Of a stretch of DNA of 64,000 nt, positions 1-6,679 are shown one piece after another. Position 1 is the first letter of the stretch; every line of letters starts with the position of its first letter. The position numbers were made by a program, and so were the translations under genes. The stretch is taken from positions 13,816-77,815 of the forward strand of contig CADARP010000006.1 in the NCBI GenBank assembly GCA_902790325.1, in the 5' to 3' direction. The notes under the pieces were generated by a model. It had not been told where the DNA came from. It saw only the letters and a list, made by a program, of their open reading frames with translations, and searched no databases. The stretch comes from Oscillospiraceae bacterium. GTDB lineage: Bacteria > Bacillota > Clostridia > Oscillospirales > Acutalibacteraceae.

Positions 1-13
1 TAAGGCGGATTTC

Positions 14-92
14 ATCTGCGAAGCAGATTTCACATGGCGCAACCATATTTCACCGTGCGAAGCACGATTTCACTGTCGGGCGCAGCCCGACA
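14..92. repeat. string of short hairpins (necklace repeat, copy 1)
   Basis: Four consecutive small inverted repeats separated by a recurring ATTTCA spacer: ATCTGC-GAA-GCAGAT (14-28), ATGG-CGCAA-CCAT (34-46), CGTGC-GAA-GCACG (54-66) and TGTCGGGC-GCA-GCCCGACA (74-92). Three of the four are built on a GCGNAGC core, a sequence class known to form unusually stable DNA mini-hairpins. It lies downstream of the glycerol-1-phosphate dehydrogenase gene and the first bases of the window may cut it. A similar string is at 9493-9672. Function unknown; it could act as a transcript end or be a mobile repeat. Confidence 0.75.
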
Positions 93-113
93 AATTCCGC
101 TTTCGCGCCGCCG

Positions 114-1421
114 TTATCGGACGCCCGCCCACGCGGGATAATCCAGCGGACAGCGCAGCATCGGCACAAGACGCGCAAGCGTCAGCCGGTGGCGCATATA
201 GGCGTGGTACCGCAGCCCCGCAAGGCCGAGCTCCCGGGAGACGCCGATCTCGTCGAGCGTCGTGGCGGCGCCTGCGCGCAGAAGCAGCGACTGAAGCGTG
301 TCCGGGTCCGGCATCTCCTCGCGCACCGCCGCACAGATCGCGCCCCAGTTTTCGCGCAGAATGTCGGGCGACGTTTCGTCCGTCACGGTCGGTGTGTTGA
401 GCCGCCGCACGTCCTGCTCGAACGCGCTGCCGTATACGGCGTAGACCGCGTCCCAATCCGTTTCGTCCGATGCGAACTTTGCCGGATCGGCAGTACGGAT
501 GAGGTCGTGATACATGCGCGTGATCATCAGCGATGCGACGCCGACCTTTTTGCCGTGGAAGTCGGACAGCAGACCCTGTTCCAGCTTTTTGCATTCCCAG
601 AAATGGGAGACGACATGCTCCGCGCCGGAAGCCGCACGGGAGGAGCCGCACAGCTTCATGGCGACGCCCGTCATCACGAGCGCCTCCAGGATGGCGCCGG
701 CGGTCTGCGCGTCTTTTTCGGTGACGCGGTCGGTCATCGCGGCCACGCGCCGTACCGCGTCGCGTGTCAGATCGGCGATCTGCGGACAGATGTATTCGCC
801 GATGGTCAGGTTGGCGATGCGCCAGTCGGCCATGGCGATGTATTTTGCAACCATGTCGCCGTACCCTGCGCTTTTGAGCTCGGCAGGCGCTGCGGCCAGG
901 ATATCCGTATCTGCCAATACCACACGCGGCTGACGCGCGGGCTGGGAGACCTTGAAGTTGTTTTCGGTGATGGGCGCCGTATCGGAGGCGAAACCGTCCA
1001 TCGACGGCGCAGTCGCAAAAATGGCGAACGGCTTGTCCGCCAAAAATGCCGCGCGGCGGCAAATGTCGTTGAGCGAGCCTGTGCCGACGGACAGCACGCC
1101 GTCCGCATCGCCGCAAAGCGAAAGCACACGGTCCACATCCTTCCGATGCGCCGTGCGCAGATTGTCGTAGATCAGTGTATGTACCGCGAAACCGCCCTGG
1201 GCGAGAACGTCCAGAATCCCGTCCGCGGCAGCAAGCGTATTGCGGTCGGCGACGACAAGCAGCCGCGGCGAAAAGCGGTATTTTCGCAGAAGATCCGCTG
1301 TTTCGCTCAGAAGTCCGCGACCGACTTCCACACCCTCAAGGTCAATGGTGTGTTTGCGGCCGCAGGGACAGTTCTGCAGTTTATCGAGCAGTGCGCCTAA
1401 AGGCATTTGCATGGTTTTCAC
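114..1421 (-). CDS. sn-glycerol-1-phosphate dehydrogenase-like protein (AraM/EgsA family), paralog A
   Basis: A 435-aa member of the iron/zinc-dependent alcohol dehydrogenase superfamily, AraM/EgsA branch, which reduces dihydroxyacetone phosphate to sn-glycerol 1-phosphate. Visible signatures in order: an NAD-site glycine-rich GTGSLNDICR, APSMDGFASDTAPI, GYGDMVAKY (metal-ligand Asp), SGAEHVVSHFW (metal-ligand His) and FHGKKVGVA (second His). The C-terminal helical domain ends YPAWAGVR. The start is uncertain: GTG at 1421 or ATG at 1412; the ATG aligns better with the paralog's N-terminus before the shared CPCG. It overlaps the 3' end of the upstream paralog by about 40 nt, so the two are cotranscribed. 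The true substrate may differ from glycerol phosphate. Confidence 0.85.
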   Translation of the reverse strand: MKTMQMPLGALLDKLQNCPCGRKHTIDLEGVEVGRGLLSETADLLRKYRFSPRLLVVADRNTLAAADGILDVLAQGGFAVHTLIYDNLRTAHRKDVDRVLSLCGDADGVLSVGTGSLNDICRRAAFLADKPFAIFATAPSMDGFASDTAPITENNFKVSQPARQPRVVLADTDILAAAPAELKSAGYGDMVAKYIAMADWRIANLTIGEYICPQIADLTRDAVRRVAAMTDRVTEKDAQTAGAILEALVMTGVAMKLCGSSRAASGAEHVVSHFWECKKLEQGLLSDFHGKKVGVASLMITRMYHDLIRTADPAKFASDETDWDAVYAVYGSAFEQDVRRLNTPTVTDETSPDILRENWGAICAAVREEMPDPDTLQSLLLRAGAATTLDEIGVSRELGLAGLRYHAYMRHRLTLARLVPMLRCPLDYPAWAGVR

Positions 1422-2721
1422 ATCTTCTTTCTTTCAAACCCGCCCACGCGGGATAATCCGTCGGGCAGCGCAGCATCGGAATGAGTCGTGAGAGCGTCAT
1501 ACGCCGGCGCATATACGGGTGATACGCCAATCCGGAAAGCGCGAGAGACGGCGAAATGCCGATCTCCTGCGGTGCGGCTGCGGCTCCGGCGCGGCGAAGC
1601 AGAGATCCGAGCGCAGCGGCGTCCGGCATCTCCTCGCGCACGGCCGCACAGATCGCGTCCCAGTTTTGCCGCAGGATCTGCGCAGACGTATCGTCCGTCA
1701 CGGTCGGAGAATTGCAGGCGCGGATGTCGTCCGCAAACGCGCTGCCGTATGCGGCGTAGACGCTGCACCAGTCCGTCTCGTCCTCGCCGAACTGTGCCGG
1801 ATCGGCTAAACGGATCAAATCGTAATACATCCGTGTGATCATCAGCGCGGCAACGCCTACCTGCAGCCCGTGGTAAACGGGGCGGCGTCTCTCGGCAAGC
1901 GAACGGATCTCCCAGAAATGCGAAACGATGTGTTCCGCTCCGGCAGCAGCGCGGGACGAGCCGCACAGTTTCATCGCAATGCCCGTGGTCACAAGCGCAT
2001 CCATCAGGATGCCCGCGCTCTCCGGATCGCTGCGGGGTATCCTGTCGGCAGCGGCGAAGACCCGGCGAAGCGCGCCGCGCGTCAGAGCGGCGATCCGTTC
2101 GCAGTAGTATTCTCCTGTTGTCAGGCGGCCGATCCGCCAGTCGGCAAGACCGATCGCTTTGCCTGCCATGTCGCCGAAACCCGCGCTGCGCAGCACGGCG
2201 GGCGCGGCGGCAAGGATGTCCGTGTCCGCAATGATCACGGACGGCTCGCGGGCGGGGAGAGAGCGCTTGAACCCGTGGTCGGTGATCGGCGCCGTGTCGG
2301 AGGCGAATCCGTCGGTTGAGGGCGCGGTGGCGAAAACGGCAAAATCCGTATCCGTCACACAGCAAGCGCGCCGGCACACGTCGCCCAGAGCGCCTGCGCC
2401 GATGAACAGCAAGCCGTCTGCGTCGGCACACAGTGCCGCCATCGCGTCCACGTCGCTTTGGCACGAGGCGTGTACACCGTCAAAGACGTGCACGCGCAGA
2501 TCGAACCCGCTGTTTTGCAGCAGATCCGTGACGCCGTCCGCGGCGGAAAAGGAATGCGCGCCCGCAGCGACGAGGATCTTTTTCGGAAAGCCGCAGGCCT
2601 GCAGAATCTCTGCCGTTTGCGCCTTTGTTCCGCGGCCGATCTCTACGCGTCGGAGCGCGGTCGTGTGCGATCTGCCGCAGGGACAGCCGCGCAGCGTGTG
2701 CAGCAGGGCTTGGATATGCAA
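1381..2721 (-). CDS. sn-glycerol-1-phosphate dehydrogenase-like protein, paralog B
   Basis: Paralog of the downstream gene along its full length (446 aa): CPCGR near the N-terminus, APSTDGFASDTAPI, GFGDMAGK, AGAEHIVSHFW and a shared C-terminus with YPAWAGLK followed by a 19-residue tail. Metal ligands (Asp, His, His) are retained, but the cofactor loop reads GAGALGDVC where paralog A has GTGSLNDIC. The start is set at a TTG (2719-2721): GGAAAGGAG lies 8 nt upstream, whereas the upstream ATG at 2781 has no such site. It is the first gene of a two-gene minus-strand operon, divergent from the cobalamin-riboswitch operon. The split cofactor loop suggests functional divergence, which is an inference. 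Confidence 0.83.
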   Translation of the reverse strand: MHIQALLHTLRGCPCGRSHTTALRRVEIGRGTKAQTAEILQACGFPKKILVAAGAHSFSAADGVTDLLQNSGFDLRVHVFDGVHASCQSDVDAMAALCADADGLLFIGAGALGDVCRRACCVTDTDFAVFATAPSTDGFASDTAPITDHGFKRSLPAREPSVIIADTDILAAAPAVLRSAGFGDMAGKAIGLADWRIGRLTTGEYYCERIAALTRGALRRVFAAADRIPRSDPESAGILMDALVTTGIAMKLCGSSRAAAGAEHIVSHFWEIRSLAERRRPVYHGLQVGVAALMITRMYYDLIRLADPAQFGEDETDWCSVYAAYGSAFADDIRACNSPTVTDDTSAQILRQNWDAICAAVREEMPDAAALGSLLRRAGAAAAPQEIGISPSLALSGLAYHPYMRRRMTLSRLIPMLRCPTDYPAWAGLKERRCENHANAFRRTAR

Positions 2722-2835
2722 TCCAAACGCTCCTTTCCGAAACACAAAATATAGTATATCACGATTGTTACCCGGAATCAATCCTTTTATGCGCGAATCT
2801 CATAAACCGCAATTCGGAAAAAAGAACCGATTCGC

Positions 2836-2863
2836 TTGACATTCTGCGCGGACGTGTTATAAT
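2836..2863 (+). promoter_or_regulatory. sigma-A promoter of the cobalamin-riboswitch operon
   Basis: TTGACA (2836-2841), 16-nt spacer, TATAAT (2858-2863): both hexamers match consensus. Transcription should begin near 2870, just before the riboswitch aptamer. Confidence 0.85.
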
Positions 2864-2883
2864 GAGCATATACAAATGAATAT

Positions 2884-2990
2884 TGTGGCGTCGGATGGGG
2901 AAAGCGCGGTGCAAATCCGTCACAACAGCCATTGCCGTTACAGCCGGAATGCCTGCCCGCCGCCGTGATATGCTAAGTCACCTTTGGGCA
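2884..2990 (+). promoter_or_regulatory. cobalamin riboswitch
   Basis: The leader carries the conserved cobalamin aptamer blocks in order: GGGGAAA, the GGTGCAAATCC box (2909-2919), an ACAGCC...GCCGTTACAG segment corresponding to the P4-P6 core, and the GGAATGCCTGCC block (2946-2957) found in J6/3 of this class, followed by a GTGA...TCAC helix. The match was read by eye; a covariance search against Rfam Cobalamin (RF00174) and its compact variants would settle it. It is followed by a terminator hairpin (3129-3161) directly before the ribosome site, so control is probably transcriptional. Operon content (DUF4430) agrees with a B12-related role. Confidence 0.85.
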
Positions 2991-3128
2991 ATTGGAGGGT
3001 GGGCTGGTCTTTTCCGGATAAAAAAGTCGGCGGCATATTTGGATGTGCTGCGGCTTTCTTTTTTTGGAAACGCGGACTGTTTCCCGGCGTACGAGGGGGA
3101 CAGACCGTCTGTTTTCGCACGGAATAAC

Positions 3129-3161
3129 TGCGCCCTTCTTTGTCGGGAGGGGCGCATTTTT
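3129..3161 (+). terminator. intrinsic terminator in the riboswitch leader
   Basis: TGCGCCC (3129-3135), a 14-nt loop, GGGCGCA (3150-3156), then TTTTT. It sits about 20 nt before the start codon of the first gene and is the likely expression platform of the cobalamin riboswitch: ligand binding would favour termination. Confidence 0.8.
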
Positions 3162-3183
3162 CAAAAAGAAAGGAAGAAAAATC

Positions 3184-4230
3184 ATGAAACTCAAACAACT
3201 TCTTTCGGCGCTTCTGTGTGTTGCGCTGCTCGTCTGCTGCGCGCCGCTCGCGTTTGCGGCGCAGGACTCGGCAACCGTCATGTTCTGGTTTGCGAACGGC
3301 GACGAGATCAAGACCGCGCTTGAACTGACCGTCACCGACGGTACGGCGGAAAGCTACGGGTACACCGTAGCGACGGTCGATCACAACAGCCAGGCGATCG
3401 AGACCGTCTCCGCGCTGGACGTGGTCGTCGCGGCGCATAAGGAAATCTACGGCGATTTGTTCACAGCCGAGACCGCGAATGACTACCTTTCGGTCAGCAG
3501 CGGCTTTATGACCAAGGCGTTCGGTATCCCGACCTCGAATCTGGGATTTACGATCAACGACGCAACGCCGCACGATGCGACATATGTGGATGCTTACGGC
3601 GGCTATACCGGCTATGCGATCGACACTGCGCGCGTGCAGGACGGCGACCGCGTGTGCCTGTATACGATCCAGGATTCCTATTGGTCGGATGTTCTGCCGC
3701 TGTTTGACAAGAGCGCCGTCGAAACCGCGCCGAACGAGGCTTTCACGCTTTCTGTCAGCGGTTACAGCGTTGTTTACTACGGCTGCAGCACGCAGGAAAC
3801 GATCGACCAGAACACCAAGGCGCTCGCAGGTGCGGCGGTGGAATGCACGCAGGATTTCGAGACGTTCACCGCGATCGGTACGCTGGATGAGAACGGCAAG
3901 ATCTCCGTGACGCTTCCCGATGCGGGCACATACTACCTCGTCGTGCGCGGCATGTTCGATGACGAGGATATGGGCGATCTGCCGCTCGTGGCAAATTTCT
4001 GCACGGTCGAAGTGAAAGAACCCGAAACCGAGGAGCCGGAACCCGAGCCGGATACGTCCGGCGCAAAGTACATCCCGGTCTTTGTGCGTCCCGTGATCTG
4101 CTTCAAAAACCAGGCGATCACGCTCGGCATCCGCGTGTTCTTCCATGACTTCAATAAGATAGCGCCCGACATGAGCAAGGCGTTTACGTTCTCGATTTCT
4201 CTGAAGCCTCTTTACGCGCTTTTTAAATAA
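3184..4230 (+). CDS. secreted corrinoid-operon protein, DUF4430-like/Ig-like
   Basis: A 348-aa exported protein with a signal peptide (MKLKQLLSALLCVALL...AFAAQ). Residues ~25-180 contain a pattern I associate with secreted proteins found behind B12 riboswitches (VSALDVVVAAHKEIYGDLFT, GFMTKAFGIPTS, PHDATYVDAYGGYTGY, YWSDVLPLF); residues ~180-290 form an Ig-like segment (EAFTLSVSGYSVVYYG ... GTYYLVVRGM). A short acidic Glu/Pro linker and a C-terminal segment ending SLKPLYALFK follow. The ATG at 3184 is chosen because the signal peptide begins there and GAAAGGAAG lies upstream; the longer frame would start inside the leader terminator. No catalytic motif seen. Role inferred from context: surface binding or display of corrinoid. 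Confidence 0.75.
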   Translation: MKLKQLLSALLCVALLVCCAPLAFAAQDSATVMFWFANGDEIKTALELTVTDGTAESYGYTVATVDHNSQAIETVSALDVVVAAHKEIYGDLFTAETANDYLSVSSGFMTKAFGIPTSNLGFTINDATPHDATYVDAYGGYTGYAIDTARVQDGDRVCLYTIQDSYWSDVLPLFDKSAVETAPNEAFTLSVSGYSVVYYGCSTQETIDQNTKALAGAAVECTQDFETFTAIGTLDENGKISVTLPDAGTYYLVVRGMFDDEDMGDLPLVANFCTVEVKEPETEEPEPEPDTSGAKYIPVFVRPVICFKNQAITLGIRVFFHDFNKIAPDMSKAFTFSISLKPLYALFK

Positions 4231-4268
4231 AAAACAGAGAAAAAATACGGAAAGAATTAGGAGATGAA

Positions 4269-5537
4269 GTGCTCGTGAAACGACTGACTTCCGTTTTGCT
4301 GTGTGTGCTGCTGCTCGCCGGCGTGCTGTGTGCGCCGTGCGGTGCGCTCGTGACGAATGCCGAACCGCCGCTGACCGCGGAGGATGCGGCTCTGGTGTGG
4401 AAATACGTGCCCGGTACGGGTTACCGTGACGCACCGAGCGTTCCGGTATGGTTTGCGGACAAGGTTTATGTGATGCACCACAAGACGCTCGACTGCCTGA
4501 ACGCGGCGACGGGCAAGGTGGAGCGTTCCGGCTCCATGGCCGCGGCGCCCAGTTACGCGATCGTGCCGGTTCTGTGCACGAACGATACGGTCTATTGCCC
4601 GCTCGGCGGCGGGATCGTGCAGGCGTTCGACCGCGGCACGCTGACTTCCCGCTGGATCTACACCGATCCGCTCGGCGGTCAGGCGCTGACCGGGATCGTA
4701 ACGGACGGAACGAACGTGTTCACGGGCTTCTGGAACGAAGAGACCGAAGACGCCAACTTCGTCTGCCTCGATGCGAAGACCGGCGAATGCCGCTGGCGTG
4801 TGACCCGCACCGGCGGATACTACTTCGCGGACTGTCAGGTCGTCGGGGATAAAGTGCTGCTCGGCGGCGACAACGGCATGGGCGGCGACGGCGAGGGGCA
4901 GCTTCTCTGCCTCGATAAATCGACGGGAGCCACGCTCGATTCGCTGACCTTCTCGGGTGACAACCGCAGTCCGATCGTCGCTTTCGGCGGCGCATATTAC
5001 TTCACGACCAAAGCGGGGATGCTGTACAAAGTCACGCTGCAGGGCAGCAAGCTGACGCTTGCGGGTTCTGTGCAGTTGCCCGGCGCGGCAACTTCCGCGC
5101 CTGTCGGGAGCGGTAAAAAACTCTATCTCGGTGTGCAGCAGGGACGCGCCGGAGCGGTACTGACCCTGGATGCCGACACGCTGCAGACGCTGCAGACCGT
5201 GCCCGTTGCGGGCTATCCGCAGGCGGAAATGCTGCTCGTCGATGGTGCGTCGCCGCGGCTTATCCTGACGTGCAACGTCCAGCCCGGCGCGCTGTATACG
5301 GTCGATCCCGCGGCGGGTACGTCCGACGTGCTCTACACGCCCGAGGAAGGATCGCGGAACTACTGCATCAGTCCCGTCAACATTATGCCGGACGGTACGC
5401 TGCTGTACAAGAACGATTCCGGCGCGGTATTCGCTGTGGGACACAAGCAGCCGCAGAAGCTCAATTTCTTCCAGCGTCTGATCGCGCGCTTCCGCGCGTT
5501 TTGGCAGTGGCTGACGTCGCTGTTCGGTAAACACTGA
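4269..5537 (+). CDS. secreted PQQ-type beta-propeller protein
   Basis: A 422-aa exported protein: signal peptide, then a beta-propeller with recurring blade signatures of the PQQ-like family (DCLNAATGKVE, VQAFDRGTLTSRWIY, VCLDAKTGECRW, LLCLDKSTGATLDSL, ALYTVDPAAGT). No dehydrogenase motifs, so this is a binding or scaffold propeller rather than a quinoprotein enzyme. The last ~25 residues form a basic/aromatic amphipathic helix (FFQRLIARFRAFWQWL). Start GTG 4269 lies 5 nt from AGGAG; GTG 4275 (MKRLTS...) is an equally reasonable start. It follows the first riboswitch gene by 38 nt and precedes the DUF4430 lipoprotein by 22 nt. The Bacteroides B12-capture protein BtuG is also a beta-propeller, but of a different lineage; the analogy is only an inference. 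Confidence 0.8.
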   Translation: MLVKRLTSVLLCVLLLAGVLCAPCGALVTNAEPPLTAEDAALVWKYVPGTGYRDAPSVPVWFADKVYVMHHKTLDCLNAATGKVERSGSMAAAPSYAIVPVLCTNDTVYCPLGGGIVQAFDRGTLTSRWIYTDPLGGQALTGIVTDGTNVFTGFWNEETEDANFVCLDAKTGECRWRVTRTGGYYFADCQVVGDKVLLGGDNGMGGDGEGQLLCLDKSTGATLDSLTFSGDNRSPIVAFGGAYYFTTKAGMLYKVTLQGSKLTLAGSVQLPGAATSAPVGSGKKLYLGVQQGRAGAVLTLDADTLQTLQTVPVAGYPQAEMLLVDGASPRLILTCNVQPGALYTVDPAAGTSDVLYTPEEGSRNYCISPVNIMPDGTLLYKNDSGAVFAVGHKQPQKLNFFQRLIARFRAFWQWLTSLFGKH

Positions 5538-5559
5538 GTATTCTTTTCGGAGGAAAACC

Positions 5560-6585
5560 ATGAAACGACTGTGTATCTGCCTGTGTTGTGTGCTGCTCGT
5601 GCTGACCGCGTGCGGCAGGGGGCAGACTGCGCTGCCGACCGAAACGGTCACGACCGTGACGGAAACCGTGCCGACACAAACCGAGCCGGACGAGGCGGAA
5701 TCGACAGAACTGCCGCCCGAGACGCAGACAGAAACGCAGACGGAGCTTCCCGCGACCGAGACGCAGACCGAGACGACGGCCAAGCCCGTATCAACGACAG
5801 CCGCGCGGAAAACGCCGACCACACAAAAGGCGTCGACCACGCAAAAGGCGCAGACGACGCGCGAATCGTACACGCTGTTCACGACCCCGGTGCGCACGAC
5901 CGGCGCGACCACGACAACGACGCGTCCGTCTACGACCGCGACCACTACGACCAAACCGACAACCACCACGACCACGACGACGCGGCTGAACGTCGAACAG
6001 GGCAGAAACTCCGTCGGCGGGTCAAGCGGCGGTTCGACCGGCGGATCGGGAAGCGGATCTACGCCGAGTGTGACGCCGGATACTCCGACGCATTCTTCCT
6101 CGACGACAAAGCCCGCAGTTCCCTCCACGACAAAGTCGGCGGCCAACACATGTACCGTCACGATCGACTGCCGGGAGGTGCTGGAACATCCGGAAAAGCT
6201 GAAAACGCCGGAAAAAATCGCATTCGTACCGAAGAACGGCTATATCGTCAAGGACGTCAAAGTGGAGTTCAAAGAAGGCGAGTCGGTTTTTGACGTGCTT
6301 CGCAAGGTCTGTCAGACGCAGACCTGTACGGACAACTGCCGCTTTTGTCAGGCGGAGGGCATCCAGATGGAGTCGACCTACACGCCGCAGTTTGACAACT
6401 ACTACGTGGAGGGCATCCATCAGCTCTACGAGAAGGACTGCGGCGGGACTTCCGGCTGGACGTATTGGGTCAACGGCGTATTTCCAAACTACGGAAGCAG
6501 TTCCTATATTGTAAAGCCGGGCGACCGGATCGTGTGGGTCTACTCCCTTGAGCTGGATCCGAATGAGAGCGCGTCATTTGAATAA
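5560..6585 (+). CDS. DUF4430 (transcobalamin C-terminal-like) lipoprotein
   Basis: A 341-aa lipoprotein: the lipobox LTAC places the lipidated Cys at residue 18. Residues ~25-150 are a low-complexity Thr/Glu then Gly/Ser linker that would raise the domain through the wall. The C-terminal ~140 residues are a DUF4430 domain, the fold of the C-terminal cobalamin-binding half of intrinsic factor/transcobalamin: FKEGESVFDVLRKVCQ, IQMESTYTPQF, YVEGIHQLYEKDCG, SGWTYWVNGVFPNYG and a GDRIVWVYSLEL finish. The domain also holds several Cys (TCTDNCRFCQ). GGAGG precedes the ATG. It is the last gene of the riboswitch operon and is followed by a terminator. Inferred role: surface corrinoid capture; no ABC or ECF transporter is in this operon. 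Confidence 0.86.
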   Translation: MKRLCICLCCVLLVLTACGRGQTALPTETVTTVTETVPTQTEPDEAESTELPPETQTETQTELPATETQTETTAKPVSTTAARKTPTTQKASTTQKAQTTRESYTLFTTPVRTTGATTTTTRPSTTATTTTKPTTTTTTTTRLNVEQGRNSVGGSSGGSTGGSGSGSTPSVTPDTPTHSSSTTKPAVPSTTKSAANTCTVTIDCREVLEHPEKLKTPEKIAFVPKNGYIVKDVKVEFKEGESVFDVLRKVCQTQTCTDNCRFCQAEGIQMESTYTPQFDNYYVEGIHQLYEKDCGGTSGWTYWVNGVFPNYGSSSYIVKPGDRIVWVYSLELDPNESASFE

Positions 6586-6590
6586 GAATG

Positions 6591-6619
6591 AACCGTCGGG
6601 GAAAACCCGGCGGTTTTCT
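6591..6619 (+). terminator. terminator of the riboswitch operon
   Basis: AACCGTCGGG, GAAA loop, CCCGGCGGTT, then TTCTC; 10-bp stem with one G-T pair, 6 nt after the lipoprotein stop. Confidence 0.85.
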
Positions 6620-6620
6620 C

Positions 6621-6649
6621 TTGCAAATGCAGCGGTTTTGCGCTATAAT
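6621..6649 (+). promoter_or_regulatory. sigma-A promoter of the phosphatase gene
   Basis: TTGCAA (6621-6626), 17-nt spacer, TATAAT (6644-6649), directly after the preceding terminator. Confidence 0.75.
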
Positions 6650-6679
6650 AGAATCAATTTCAAACAGTGAGGTGCGGCG

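Noticed and set aside
4269-5537. Quinoprotein dehydrogenase
   Set aside because: The propeller lacks the PQQ-binding and catalytic motifs; only the blade pattern is shared.
4257-6161. 634-codon minus-strand frame across the riboswitch operon
   Set aside because: Poly-Val/Thr antisense of the Thr-rich linker and propeller gene; the plus-strand genes have signals, domains and ribosome sites.
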